The position numbers and the translations under genes are program-made. The notes beneath the pieces were generated by a model. That model saw only the letters and a list, made by a program, of their open reading frames with translations. It was not told the origin of the DNA and made no database searches. A stretch of DNA of 64,000 nt from Macrolepiota albuminosa (lineage: Eukaryota > Basidiomycota > Agaricomycetes > Agaricales > Agaricaceae): positions 3,022,616-3,086,615 of the forward strand of contig JAMWFC010000051.1 of assembly GCA_027475525.1 (NCBI GenBank), written 5' to 3'. Position 1 is the stretch's first letter. Every line of letters begins with the position of its first letter. Of the stretch, positions 1-11,952 are shown one piece after another.

Positions 1-71
1 TGGCTCGGAAGACGGAATGTTGGGCCCTATAAATTCGCCGAGGAGTCATAGTTCCATCTCTGTCCACCACC

Positions 72-1528
72 ATGACTGTCGCAGAGTCAAAGGAACGTGT
101 CCTCCCTGGTACGCTTTCCTCGTCGTTGCCCGCGTTCTACAGCTCACAGAGGTTCCACACAGAGTGCTGGGGCCACCGCGGAGTACGTCGGCGTTGTGTT
201 AGTGACCATCATACTCATCCCACAGTAAGGCTTCTGCGCGCTTCCCCGAAAACACACTCGCGAGCTTCGAGGCTGCAATCCGCGATGGTGCCGAGGGTAT
301 CGAGAGCGGTACTAGTTGATCATACGTTCCCCTGCTCTGTCCGCGTAACACTCCCGCTCGTTAGACGTCCATGTGTCTGCGGACAATGTCGTCGTCATGT
401 TTCACGATCCAGGTCAGCGTTCCTTCGGCCTTTGTGCTTCGTGCAAACTGTTAATTGCGTCTCATGTAGTTCTGTCACGTACAACTAATGGAAAGGGTAT
501 GTACGCACCTCGACGGTTCCCTAATCCGCCATGTGTGCGCGCCGACTCACGCCCTCGTCCTTTCATTCTTCATAGGCCAGATTAAAGACCTTGACTGGTA
601 TGGCGAAAAGGGGATGCAGCACGTCCGGACGATAAAATCCCCCAAACAAGCCATTCCTACATTCGCAGAGACAATCGCTCTCCTCATGCGCGTATGTCGT
701 GGCTTCCTCCGTCCCTGATCCTGAGCCAACGTCTGTCACAGCCAGAGAACATACACGCCAAATTCAACGTCGACGTCAAAGTGCAGAACGACCCCGAGCG
801 TCTGTTCAAACTCATGCATGCGATCATCTCGGCGCAGGAAGACTGGGAGACTGTACTTGCGCCGCGCATACTGTTGGGGCTTTGGCACCCCCGCTTCATC
901 GCGCACGCAAAGGCCCAGCTGCCCTACTGCCGGCGGTCGTTCATCGGTGTGAGCTTGTATGTCGCGCGCAAGTATTTCTGGAAGGACTGCCATACGTTCT
1001 CGGTTGCCTTTGGTGCGCTCACTACTGCTGATGGGCAAAGGTACGTTTTTCTCTCTCTTTCGTTTGAGGTGTTGAGGGGAATGGGGCTGATTGGATGGAT
1101 GTAGGTTCCGTCAAGAGTGTAAGGCTGCCGGCAAGCACTTGTTGGTTTGGACCGTCAACAAGCCTGAGCACATGATGGAGGCAAGTGTAGCGGCGTAATC
1201 ACAACACTCATAATATTAAAGTATATATAGGCTGTGCGATGGGGGGTAGATGCGATCTTAACGGACGAGACAAAAGTTTGGCTCGACTTGCGTGCTGCTC
1301 TCAAGCGTAAGTCGATGGCTTCGAGGCAGAACGCAAAAGATGCTGACCTACGTGTATATAGGCGACTATGAGAAGATCGGATCGCAGTATGGGCGTTTGT
1401 TTTTGTGGACGACGCCAATGTTCTATACGCCAATCATCATGGCGTACAGTCGAAAGGCGCAGATATACCTAGAGCGGATTGCTGGACCGTTTGACGCGCC
1501 TGTTGCGGTGGCAGCAGTAGAAGCATAG
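72..1528 (+). CDS. PGC1: Pgc1-like glycerophosphodiester phosphodiesterase (phosphatidylglycerol phospholipase C family)
   Basis: Ten exons give one consistent frame of 314 codons: 72-108, 163-182, 230-308, 365-412, 471-497, 576-691, 742-1040, 1105-1180, 1231-1306, 1362-1528. All introns are about 47-80 bp. The protein opens PECWGHRGASARFPENT, which holds the HRG and PENT signature of the GDPD TIM barrel. GIESDVHVS and VVMFHDP follow, supplying the metal-binding E-x-D and catalytic HD. The C-terminal part has LLVWTVNKPEHM and WGVDAILTD, the barrel end seen in yeast Pgc1. Such enzymes cleave phosphatidylglycerol or glycerophosphodiesters at mitochondrial or lipid-droplet membranes; the substrate here is inferred from family resemblance. 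The ATG at 72 puts the HRG motif about 16 residues in, as in the family. A TATA-like CTATAAAT lies near position 28. The gene looks intact. Confidence 0.87.
1181..1230 (+). other. GC-AG intron in the Pgc1-like gene
   Basis: This 50 bp intron starts GCAAGT and ends TATAG. Only this boundary keeps the frame across MMEA-VRWGVDAILTD, and the neighbouring introns are GT-AG. The other donor positions match the consensus, as usual for the minor GC-AG class. Confidence 0.8.
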
Positions 1529-1649
1529 ACTAAACTAATGTATACCCCCTGTACTTATACAAGTTTTTCTGTATGTTATGTTTTTTTTACGCGATCGGAC
1601 CGATAAAGGGACTTGGCCATGTGGGCGTGTGGACACTTGACCTCTACCA

Positions 1650-3608
1650 ATGCCACCCCCGACCCACCGCAAACGCGCCTCAATCCTCTCGTCCGACACA
1701 ACACACTCCCTCCCCGTCTACGTCCCCGCCGCCAACCCCGACGACGACAGGCCCCCAGATTACTCAGACAGCGCAGAGGAGGCAGACAGAGACACCGACT
1801 CGTCCGGCTCGTCCGGCTACGTCCCCCCACCTCCGCCGAGCTCCTTATCTCTGTCGTCCCCGCGGCGCCGGCGCTTTACGTCCTCTGCACACCCAAAATC
1901 CCACAGAAGGCGCCAATCGGGCAAGAATTCCCATTTAAACTCGTCGGATCCGTTTCTTGATTCACTTCTTGCTCGCAGCGTGCACGCACTCGAGATGTCG
2001 AACACATTGCTGCAGAGTTCGATGTCGACGCACACGGCGCTTGCGACGGTGTTTGCGGATTCGCCGGCGGACGAGTTGTTGGAGAGTAGCGCGCGCGGCC
2101 TGTCGAGGCGCATAGACCGCTGGGACGCTCAGCCTAAATGGGCCGACGATCTTGCAGAGATTAGTCGGGGTGTAGACGGGCTTTTCGCTGAGATTGACGG
2201 GGAACAACGACAGAGAGCTGGTGCTGTGAGTTGTAGTCTCCCCACGTCGTCGTCGAGCCCGATGAGGCAGGCATATCGACGGAAACGACCTCCGTCGATG
2301 CTTGAGTTTGGTGGTAGGCCGCACCTTCATTTGTCGCACCAGGAAAGGTCAGACCTCGTTGCGCCGCCTACACGCGCACTCACACAGCATGTTGACTCAA
2401 ATGCGACCTTGGATCCTGGCTCGATCTTTCTACCGTCGACGCTTGGCGCCCGCGCGTCTGCGTCGTCGCTTAGCCTTCCTCTCCACACTCCTTTATCCTC
2501 GTCAAAAATTACAGAGACCCCAACGACACCGGCGCACAATATTCTTTCATCGTTTGTGAGTTATCGTCGTTCTCCCTCTGTGTCTACATCTGCCTCGTCG
2601 ACCCCTGCCGCACGCACATCGCCTCTCCCAACTCTCCCCAACTTTTTCTCAAACATCTCACGGCGCAGCCTCGACCGAACCTCCGTCTCACCACCTACCT
2701 CATGCAAAGCCAAATCTAAACTACACGAGCACGATCGCTCACCGAGCACCCTAACGCCAAAGCAGATCCACGCGTCTCTCCCACAGCACAGACCAATGAC
2801 CCCGCCCGCGGAAGAACCATCTTCATGCTCCTCGTCGTCCGACAACGGATGTCTCGCCAAACGAACTGTCCTGTCGCTCCGCAAGATCCTGGACGAACAG
2901 CCCCCTCCTCCCCAGCCTAAAGCACAACCGAAACGCCTCCGCGCACCGGCGTTCCTCCCGCGCACACCGGCACCTGTAGCAGAGGCTGGCACGAGCACGG
3001 CGACGGCGAGCATATCGCGGTTGTACACGAAGGCTAAACATACCTCGTCGACGCGTCCGCCGTCGCCCCCGCGGCAGTCTGCGATGAAGCAGCCGCAGTC
3101 ACGGTCGCATTCGATGCAGTCGCTCGTGACGCCTACCGCGGCGGGGGATGGGGACGTGAAGCTGGAGGCGCCGTTGGTAGCGCCAGCAACGGCACCGGCA
3201 GCGGCGTTTGGGTTCCCGGCGCTGCTTGGTATGCGGAGTTGGAGTGTGGGGTCTTTGAGTAGTGCACCGAGTTCGGGGCGGTCGACGCCGAAGAGGATAA
3301 GTTTTGCGGAGCTGCCGGAGTCGTATAAGGGTTCGGGGTCTGCGCGGTCTGGGAGGCATAAGAAGAAGAAGGGGAGGGGTTCGGGTCGCGGACATGGGCG
3401 TGGGGGTGGAGGTGGGGGTGGGGTTGATGATGGGACGGAGGGAGAGGGTGGCTGGTGGAGTACGTGGTTTTTGGGTGGGGACGGGGGTGGTGCGGGGTTG
3501 GGTGCGAGAGAGGAGAGGATTGAGGAGAGGCTTGGGAGAAGTTGGGGTGGGCGGATGCCTGGTGCGCCGGGGGGGTTTGGGCCTGGAGTGGATGAGTGGG
3601 CGATCTGA
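1650..3608 (+). CDS. Ser/Pro-rich conserved fungal protein of unknown function, single exon
   Basis: An open frame of 652 codons starts 121 bp after the Pgc1-like stop on the same strand. I do not recognise a catalytic domain. The first 90 residues are Pro/Ser-rich and acidic. Residues about 100-135 form the only ordered-looking block (DPFLDSLLARSVHALEMSN and following), a helix-forming stretch I recall from basidiomycete hypothetical proteins. A second helical patch with WDAQPKWADDLAEI lies near residue 160. The middle is low-complexity Ser/Thr/Pro with basic clusters, and the last 90 residues are Gly/Arg-rich with a poly-Gly run. It looks like a largely disordered, phosphorylatable protein. 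The antisense frame over the same bases is open for 353 codons but is only a shadow of the GC-rich codons. Confidence 0.72.
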   Translation: MPPPTHRKRASILSSDTTHSLPVYVPAANPDDDRPPDYSDSAEEADRDTDSSGSSGYVPPPPPSSLSLSSPRRRRFTSSAHPKSHRRRQSGKNSHLNSSDPFLDSLLARSVHALEMSNTLLQSSMSTHTALATVFADSPADELLESSARGLSRRIDRWDAQPKWADDLAEISRGVDGLFAEIDGEQRQRAGAVSCSLPTSSSSPMRQAYRRKRPPSMLEFGGRPHLHLSHQERSDLVAPPTRALTQHVDSNATLDPGSIFLPSTLGARASASSLSLPLHTPLSSSKITETPTTPAHNILSSFVSYRRSPSVSTSASSTPAARTSPLPTLPNFFSNISRRSLDRTSVSPPTSCKAKSKLHEHDRSPSTLTPKQIHASLPQHRPMTPPAEEPSSCSSSSDNGCLAKRTVLSLRKILDEQPPPPQPKAQPKRLRAPAFLPRTPAPVAEAGTSTATASISRLYTKAKHTSSTRPPSPPRQSAMKQPQSRSHSMQSLVTPTAAGDGDVKLEAPLVAPATAPAAAFGFPALLGMRSWSVGSLSSAPSSGRSTPKRISFAELPESYKGSGSARSGRHKKKKGRGSGRGHGRGGGGGGGVDDGTEGEGGWWSTWFLGGDGGGAGLGAREERIEERLGRSWGGRMPGAPGGFGPGVDEWAI

Positions 3609-4480
3609 GTTTTTCTTCTCATATATTATTGTTATTGGTTTTTTTTCTCATCTTTTCAATCTCTCGCAGGTCTTTTTTGATTAATGACGTGCTTCATTTT
3701 TGCTTTTTTTTTTTTCAAAAAATAGTTAACGTTTCTTGGGACTGCTATTTGGTTACTTACATAGATAGATCACGATGCTTTCACCCCCCGTAGAGATAGA
3801 TAGCTGTCTCTTGTGTATTTTTATCAATGTATATTAATCTGGCGGTTGGATTTATCCGTTGTACAGGAGTATCTATGATCAAATCGCAATCGTAGTTGAT
3901 GTGGCGTGTAACCCTTGGACTTCTACGAGGTTGTATGTTTATACGCAGTCCTTGTTGTTCGTTACATATCATGGACATAGATACATATAAAATTGTCTAT
4001 ACGTGGACCGTTGAAGACGAAAAATAGGTGACCGGTCTTGAGCAATGGGTTATTAGGGAAGAGCCAGATAACTACAAATAAATTTATCTGGTGGGATTGC
4101 CTGACCTTCATTAATAACTGACTGCTCGAGGCTGGCAATCGTGGTTTGAGGGATCCATTGTGTTATAGAAGTCAGATCTAAGAACAATGTAAGTCTTATT
4201 CTGCGGTGCAGTCAGTAAGTGTATAATCTTTAGTGTATGGTGTAATGTACCCCTCAGTCCGAGATATTCGACTGAGGGTTATGTCTACAGTAGTCCAATA
4301 TATATATGTATTCTAGGTGAACAATGGGGTCATTGTCCACCGTTGTGTAATGGCTGTGGCCTTGTGGCACAGTGTAGTGATATTGGCTCTGTGCGCCAGT
4401 GTGACGATTTGGAGTGTCCGCGACTGGCAAAGTCCAACACATTGAACTCTTTGTGAATTAATACACCAATATACTCAATC
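3609..4480. other. gene-free stretch between the host genes and element A
   Basis: AT-rich sequence with T-rich tracts near 3640-3720, which may hold the 3' end of the upstream gene. I see no coding frame and could not recognise a 3' LTR for element A here, although one is expected near 4.2-4.5 kb. Confidence 0.5.
4251..4278. repeat. hairpin with 9 bp stem CCCTCAGTC/GACTGAGGG
   Basis: A perfect 9 bp inverted repeat with a 10 nt loop. The same stem recurs at 45562-45598 inside another gene. It could be a terminal-repeat footprint, but nothing else supports that. Confidence 0.45.
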
Positions 4481-6787
4481 CGCAAAGAAGTGAACATCCT
4501 ACCTGACTTGCCTCCCAATTCTGGCGGTTGAAATTATCCCATTGGTCAGCGAGCCCAGATCATGACAAGACGACCCTGTGTCATACGAGGCAATCGCCTC
4601 TCGATAAAGCCCTGGGCAGGCCACGATGAGGGTCATGTGCCACACGATCACAGGCTTGGCTGCGCTGTTAGCACATAGAGCTCGACATAAGGCGAACCTG
4701 AAGAGGGTCCGCCAGTGCATGCGGTAGGCGTGATCCACCGCAATGCCTTGATAGGTATTCTCCAGCCTGGGTCAACCAAAGACCAGCGCGTACTGCGCCA
4801 GCTGGTCTAGGTCAAATGGTGTGGCTGGATCTTGAGCGCACATTATGTGCAACGCCGTGGAACCATTGTCTTTCGTGCGCAAAAAGCGCCCCGGAATGTG
4901 TCATCGCTCGACAAGAGCGAGGTCGTCGGGGCCCTGCATCGGGTTGATGAGGTCCTGGTACTGAGGCTCCCTCATCAGGAGCTGCATGGTTCTGTCATGG
5001 AGAGCCTCAACTGTTTGCTGTGCGAACATCTGAAGCTCTGTGATCAACATGTATGCGACAATCCTGTCGCAACACGGAACGTGAACATTCATATAATATT
5101 TATAGAGCCGGTCCAGCTCTAGCGGAGTGCAGAGAAGACCGCGCAGGACATGCTTGTACACAATTGTACCCGGGATGTGGGCACGATGGCCAGAGGAATA
5201 CTCATATGACACTGCTTTATTGGTGTCAGCTCCCATCAGCACCGTATTCATGGCATACGAATAATAGGTGCAATGGCTGAGTGCTCCTCTAAAGCACGAA
5301 TTCATTCGCTCAATATTGAGCGGCCCCCACACCTTCACCCCCAAACCATCAGGGATCCTCCCCGAGAATTCATCCTTGGCCCTATACTTCTGGGCCTGTA
5401 GCTCCTTGGTGCGCGTCACCTTCTTCTTTGCAATGCGCTTATTGCACGATACTTGTTGGAATCGGTCTGTGGCCAATTCCCCTTCCTCCCCCTGCTCCGA
5501 GCTCAACTCTCCATAGTCGCTCTCATCGGACAAGGATGGTACTGGTGCTTTGCCTTTTCCAGGCATGGGTTTCCCCCTCGAGGTCACCACCAGACCATCA
5601 TATTGCTCCGGCATGCAGGGGTCTGGGGTTAATACGACCACGGGGTAGTGTTCTGGCGGGGCCGGTACAAACACCAGCAACATGAACAACATCTGGACTT
5701 CTCCCGCCCGTGTGGTAATGCCAGCAGGAAAGATTATAACCTCCAATTTGGAGGCATTGAGAGGTGGCTTGCAGCTGCGACGCTGACAAGACGGCCCCGA
5801 CTTGGTCGGGGCGGACGGTTCTAGTTGTGGCTGAGCCACCGGAGGGGCAGGCGCATTTCGTGCCAGAGTTCTCCCTCCAGGCTCCGCGCAAGGGATGACG
5901 GTAATGGGTGCTCTTGACGCCACAGCAACGGTTTTGGGCCCCATAGGCGGAGCCTGAGACGATGCGGTTTCCTGCTGACCCAAAGACAGCCCTGCCAAGG
6001 GCTCACTGACTGCAGCCAGTAACTCTGGAGGGGCCTGACAGGCCGGGGCGGGCAACCACAATGACAATGCAACAGGCTGAACAGGCAGCTCAGGGCATGC
6101 AGATTGTGCAGCCAGTGGCATCCTGGCCCATGGAGGTTCGACCGCTCGAGTGGGCTGATACTTGGCCCTCTTGACCTCAGCAGTTGGTTCCTCAAAGTAA
6201 GATACTTTGCGCTTAGACGTGCGTTTGATCTGCTCCAGCACTGCTATGCGCTGCTTCTTCATCAGCTTGATCTGGTCAAGCAAACCCTCCATCACCATTA
6301 CGGCCAGACTGTCCTGTAGGAAGGACGCAGTTGCAGAGACTAGCTGTCCCGCTGCTTCCAGCCTACTGATGAGTGTGTCTGGCACTGACAACTCCTGCGC
6401 TTGTGGTGCAGGTTCAACATATGATTCAGCCACGGGCCGATGTGCCCATGGCACTGATGGTGGCCCTGTCACCACACCCACATACATCGGTCTCGACGCA
6501 CCCAAGCGCGACAATGGTTCCTGGTAGTAGCGCTTGTGGTGCATGCTGTCCTCCGGGCGCTCATAGCGCCCTTTGTTGTCAACGTCCATCTCCTGTGGAT
6601 GGTAGGAGGTTTGATATGGTAGCGGCTCTTCATGGCCTGGGTAGGCCACACCCGCTGACTGATATTGGCTCACCACCAGATATGGCGGCTGCCTCTGGTA
6701 CTGATCAATAGATATATTCGGGGGTCTCCCCCCTCTACTAGAGCCTTGCAGGCTCTGATCACTCTTTTGCGGCCCCCAATAGGCCAT
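4480..6787 (-). pseudogene. element A extra ORF (ORF3) downstream of pol
   Basis: Open for 628 codons from 6787 to a TGA at 4901. Homology to the element B counterpart continues in broken frames to about 4480, for example VDHAY near 4735. The N-terminus is Gln/Pro/Tyr-rich and contains MDVD. A coiled segment around residues 145-185 (VVMEGLLDQIKLMKKQ) is followed by a basic KRTSKRKV patch that could be a nuclear localisation signal. The middle is Ala/Pro-rich. The C-terminal third is the best conserved, with IPDGLGVKVWGPLNIERMN, RGALSHCTYYSY and LHDRTMQLLM. No enzyme motif, signal peptide or membrane segment is visible, so it is not an obvious envelope protein. It begins about 160 bp beyond pol. 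It stayed open longer than the rest of A, which is broken throughout. Confidence 0.6.
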
Positions 6788-6948
6788 ATCAAAGCAACAC
6801 GTTAGCTACGTGTATTGGGACTGAGGAAAGAGGGAAAAAAACAATCTCCCAACTCTGCCAGTGGTGTAAACAACCACACACACACGCTACCCGGTCACTC
6901 ACCGGCTATCAATGTGGACTTCATCCATCTTCCACCACCCTATGCGTG

Positions 6949-8718
6949 TTATGCGTGTTTTGCTAGTTGCTGAGGGCGTTTCATGCCCTGCAACTCGAGG
7001 TACCTGTCCATTGCTGCAAGGTCTTTGCAGTTCACTAGCGGTTCCCAGGTTGTATCACCTAAGCTCCACCTCACCTCGAATTCGAGGTTTCCCTTTGTCT
7101 ATCGATGACCTATGATGTCATCCACAAACCATTCCTGGTCGTTACCAGTTCCAAAGTCATACGGCTCCGGAGTTGCGTGATTAGAAAAGAGCACATCACT
7201 ACTGGCCATATACGGTCGCAACAGCGACACATGAAACTTGGGAACTATCCTGCATGCTTGCAGTGCATGGGGTAGTTCAAGCACGTAATTTGACATGCTC
7301 AGCTCAGCCTCACAGACCCTATATGGTCCAATCCACTTCGGACACAGCTTACTCGCCCTGCCTTTCAGCAGGTTCAAGTTCTTTGTCAAGAGGTACACTA
7401 GGTTCCCTTTCTCGATGTCCAGCTCATCATGTCTGCAATTATTTGCATGCTTGGTCTGCCACACACGCGATTCTATAATTGCATCATGGGCATCTGCCAA
7501 GTTCCCTAGCGCATTGTGTGCAAACTGCTTTACTCCCACATGAATAGCTTCGTCAGTACGAAGTTCACAAATCATGGATGGCATGTAGTCATTGTTGAGT
7601 TCAAAGGGTGAATACCCTGTGGTTTCCAATATGCTCACATTTATCGCGAATTTCACAAGTGGACATCTATCCACCCAGTCCTTCTGATCAGGACGTACAA
7701 ATGCTCGCAGTATTTGCGCGATATTTCTATTTGCGCTCTCTGTTTGACTATCCGTTTGCGGATGAAACAATGTTGACATGAGCAACTTTGCTCTGAGCAG
7801 TTTGTGCAGCTCCTTCCACCATTTGGAAGTGAACTTAGCATCTCGATTGCTTACAATCAAACTTGGCAATCCATGGAGGCGTATTATCTCCTTGAGATAG
7901 ATCCACGACAAGTCCGACGCTGTCATGGTGGTTCTCACCGGAATGAGATGGACCATACTGGTCATTCTGCAGATCACTACCCAGAGGTAGTTAAACCCTT
8001 TCGACTTGGGAAACGGACCTATAAAGTCCATCCTGATCGAATCCCAGGGTTTGACCAGTATAAGAAGCGAATAAAGCTTCCCCAGTGGCTTTAATGTCGA
8101 TACTTTCAACTGTTGACATAGCTTGCATGTCGAGCAGAATTGGCTCGCTTCTTTGGCCATTTGCGGCCACCAGTACCAGCGTTGCACATAGTCCAGCATT
8201 TTCTGAGTTCCGAAGTGGCCCACTACTCTATGGGCCTGGTCCAGGATAGTCATGATTAACGACCTCTCCCGGGGAATGCAGATGACTTTGGACCCCGTGG
8301 GTCTGGTAAGGTAGATTAGCTGCTGCTCCACCCTGAAGCGTGGATGCGCATGGGTATTGTTCAGAATCTCTAAAAAGAGATTATCATCCTTGTATCCCTG
8401 CTGGATACGTGTGCGGAATTGTGCATTGCCTAAGTCGGCTGGTGCAGAATTATGGTCCTGTGACTCCAGCATCTGCTGGAGCATCATATCAGTGCCTCTC
8501 AGAGGCACCCCTTGCCTTGTCTCTTCACCTGGCTGAGGGGCCTCATGCTCCACCAGCACCTGGGCCTCAATATCACAAGCTTCTTGCTGTTTGTGCAGTC
8601 GCTTACTGTGACGTGTTTCCTGCGCCCACATGGCGCGTAGCTCAACCCTATGTTCCTTGATCTCATGGAACCGATGCAGGGGCAAGTCTTCACCCTCTGG
8701 GTCAATTCGTTTGTCCAC
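6949..8718 (-). pseudogene. element A integrase with C-terminal chromodomain
   Basis: The zinc-binding HHCC region is readable (AHRVVGHFGTQKML, then CSTCKLCQ). The catalytic core follows, with RMDFIGPF, SNRDAKF and the Glu in ESANRN giving the D, D, E triad. After the GPYRVCEAEL barrel the tail holds EWFVDDIIGH, then a stop at 7099-7101. The same frame goes on with LEFEVRWSLGDTTWEP and MDRYLELQGM to 6949. That is a chromodomain, which in chromoviruses guides integration to heterochromatin. Upstream the frame joins RNase H through a TGA at 8752. Confidence 0.8.
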
Positions 8719-9678
8719 CTGGACATAGTCATGCGCATCATGAATGTCATCTCAGGTATCACTCTCAAAATATCGAAATAGGCAATCCGCGACTTTGTTC
8801 AATTCACCTTTTACATAGGTGATGTCGAACTGGTACCGTGACATGTAGTCAATCCAGCGATGTTGCCGCAGAGACAAGTGCACCTGAGTCTTGAAGAACT
8901 CTAGTGCTTTGTGATCCATAATGATGTGGATCTTGTATCCCATCAGTTTATCCTCCCATTTTAGGAGGGCTTCCAGGATCGTGAGTGTTTCTAACTTGTG
9001 TACAGCATAATTCTGCTGGGCAGCAGTGAATTTATGGGACATAAATCCTGCTGGTCGGCAAGTCTGCCATGTTTTACCTTGGCCAAACATGGCTCCAACC
9101 CCAGTCTTCGATGCATCACATATGAGCCATATGGGCTCGTCAAGGCGTGGATCAATTGGCCAGATGACTGGCGTCTTTGCGCAAATGCGCTTAATCATCT
9201 TAAAGCACCGCTGGTGCAGCGGTCTCTAGTGAAAAGGGGACCCATTCTGGGTCATGGCCATAAGTGGCCCTGTGTATGCAGTGATGTCTGGCAAGAAGTT
9301 GCCAATATAGTTTACAAGTCCAACAAATCATTGGATATCATTATATGTGCGTGGAGTACGCCACTCTCAAATTTGGTTGAGCTTATCCGTATCCAGGTGA
9401 ATGCCCTTCTCATCAATGATGTGACCAAGACAATCTATACTCGTTGCGTACAACTCGCACTTCTTCCATTTGAGATAGAGACTGGCCTTCTGTAGCCGTT
9501 CAAATACGACTCGTAGGTGCTGCTCATGCTCCTCAATGATGTCAGAAAAGATGAATATATCGTCTAAATAGACGTGCATAAACTTCTCAATTACATCTCA
9601 GAAGATTGAGGTCATCAACCTCTGAAATGTCGCTGGTGCATTACAATCACTAATCTGCATGATGTTACCCATGAACGT

Positions 9679-10798
9679 TGATAGGCTTCTACTCGGACTG
9701 AGCGCATCAAGGGACATTATAGGCCGACCAACACTTGACACACTAGAGACTCTAGCAACCAGCCTTGGGTACAGAGCAGCCCTAGCGTGGGCGCTCTATG
9801 GCAAGACTTATCCATTCATCTCAATCACCAGTATCAGCCCCTCAGCGCCCTCCACTCAGTTACTTTGAAGACCAAGAAGGCCCAGAACTCATAGCGCTAG
9901 CACAACGGCAGGAGGTGACTCTGACCAAACCCCGATCAGTACTGAAAGGAGTTAGCAACTGGCGCTGTCAATCACCGAGGCACCTCAATCAGAAGTCTAA
10001 AGGAATCAATGACGACGAGACAGGATACACGCAGACCCGACATTTAAATCTATCAAAAAATGGTACAATGTTTAGCGCCGAAATTAGCGCTCACGGCGTC
10101 TGTCGAGGATTCCCTGATCATACCCCAGGATGGCATGGCCAATTAAATTACATCAAAAAGTGAGCAAACTCGTACCACTTCTAAGTAGTTTTAGAGTTGC
10201 CGTTGGTCGCCGTCACCCATGTGCTGCAGGTTGCCATTGACAGGTGGCCGTTAGCTACAGTCACGAAGAGAGGCGCTAATTGGTAGCGCTGTCAATGGAC
10301 TTATTTTGGAAATACCGTAGCGCATAGTATAAAAACTAGCTACTTGCCATGTATATAACAACGAATCGTAACCTCTTGAGCACCCAGTTACACTTAGCAT
10401 TCAAATTGTGCTAGCATTGCCTGACTTTGTCACCAAGTTCAGCGCTAGCTTCGTCTATCTCATCCTCGTCGTTTACGGTGCCACCTATGGGCACGCTACG
10501 CTGCGCTATTTGTCTTATTCTCTATAACTTCTCCTAAACTACGACGCTTACCACTTGCTAGGTAGCACCCGAGGCGCTATCATCTAGCGCATCGCCCTAT
10601 CACCTCTGCTTGAGCACACCGGGACCCTGCCTTGCTAGGTAGCACCCGAGGCGCTATCATCTAGCGCATCGCCCTATCACCTCTGCTTGAGCACACCGGG
10701 ACCCTGCCAGGACTCCTCATAAACCCATACGCCAGGCGCTGGAGACGGCGTTGTACTGCATATATGTCCAGCGCACCCAACCACAGTTGGCGTCATCA
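9679..10798 (+). mobile_element. solo LTR related to the element C LTR, inserted in element A RT
   Basis: Begins TGATAGG and ends GCGTCATCA, the same termini as the element C LTR. It is flanked by ACGT at 9675-9678 and 10799-10802. Excising it with one ACGT restores the RT reading MGTFMGNIMQ. The 1120 bp include an exact 77 bp tandem duplication (10555-10631 and 10632-10708), so the true length is probably about 1043 bp. Confidence 0.82.
10555..10708. repeat. exact 77 bp tandem duplication in the solo LTR
   Basis: The copies at 10555-10631 and 10632-10708 are identical. See the finding on eight duplications of the same period; probably an assembly join. Confidence 0.85.
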
Positions 10799-11952
10799 AC
10801 GTCCCCATCAGGGACGAGAACAGCGTCTTTGGTATATCCTCTTCACGTATGTGAACCTGTTTGTACACATCTGTGAGGTTGATTTTCAACCTATACTTTG
10901 CTGTCACGACATCTTCTCGGATTACTTCCTAATCTGGAAGAGGTGTCACATCCTTGACTGTATTATCATTGCGCTGTTGCGCATCCAATGCAGTCCTTAA
11001 CGTTCCATCCTTCTTGGGAATACAAAGTAATGGTGCAGCTTGCATCGCTGGTCATGGTTCCCACCACTTTGCATTTATGTATCTATTCGTCTTTTCACGA
11101 AGTTGATCCTGTAGTGCTCATGGGCAGCGAGGCAAATGATATTTGTACTGCTTGTTATTGTCAATGAGGTTAATCTCATGATTAACCTCCCGCCACGGAG
11201 GAAGCTCTTCCTTTGTTCCATTGACAATATCAGCAAACTCCTGTTGCCATTGCTGGCGCAATCAAGGGATATCGTCCTCTGTAAGGCTCACAGCCTTACT
11301 TTTTCCTTTTGCTACGCATGCTATACGTGGTTGAACCTTTGGTTTAAATTGCTCCTGTAAGGCACGTATGTGCTCCTTTGTAGATCTCCCGGATTCAACC
11401 TTACAACCAGTTGTTTCCTTGTCGTACTCGCCAATGACTGCAATGATATCCGATGTTTCGGAAATCTCATCCTCTCGTGCATGACGGTACACTTCTCCTG
11501 TCTGGGTCGCCTGCACCCTTCCCATAGCCTGCATCAATATTGACGCCACCAGCTTGTTCCACTCCCATGGCATTCGTGGGTCATACACCCATTGCACTCC
11601 TGGCTGAGACACTGGTTGGTCCATTAGCAACCTAGTGCTACCCACAGTTCCCATTGTACTGTATACCTCGTCCTTGACAAGATCCTCAACCTTCACTCAA
11701 GAGCTAGTCAGCTGGCATTCCAGCGACTCCACCGCGTGTCTACCACGCTTATTCTTGCACTGTACAGCCTGTTTAGGATTTCCATTGGTACACCCAATCA
11801 CATCCGGGTGCTTCCCCTTCTTCAGAGTTCCTTGAAACTCTTCCTCAGACATCAGTATAGCCGGCGAGTCTGCTGGCAGGCTTTTTGGTAGGACCTGTTC
11901 ATCCTCCACCTCCTGTACAGTTGCTCTCCTGCGACCATCTAGTCAGTTCTAG

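Larger units (their letters stand above)
8752..11696 (-). pseudogene. element A reverse transcriptase and RNase H, split by a solo LTR
   Basis: From the high end: a linker matching element B (KVEDLVKDEV, YDPRMPWEWNKLVAS, LTEDDIP), then RT with KYRLKINLTDVYKQVHI and KTLFSSLMGT, then the solo LTR at 9679-10798. RT resumes with GNIMQISDCNAPATFQRLM and the catalytic YLDDIFIFSD. RNase H at 9198-8752 shows ICDASKTGVGAM, HKLETLTILEAL and MDHKALEF, the D-E-D residues. Several stops and frame breaks make it non-functional. Confidence 0.78.

Noticed and set aside
2561..3622. 353-codon open frame on the minus strand
   Set aside because: Mirror of the GC-rich, Ser/Pro-coded 652-codon gene; composition artefact with no conserved block.
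4901..6787. Envelope gene (errantivirus-like) in element A
   Set aside because: No signal peptide, membrane segment, furin-type site or cysteine pattern; only the position is envelope-like.
10555..10708. Biological minisatellite of 77 bp
   Set aside because: The same period occurs at seven other unrelated sites, which fits contig-overlap artefacts better.
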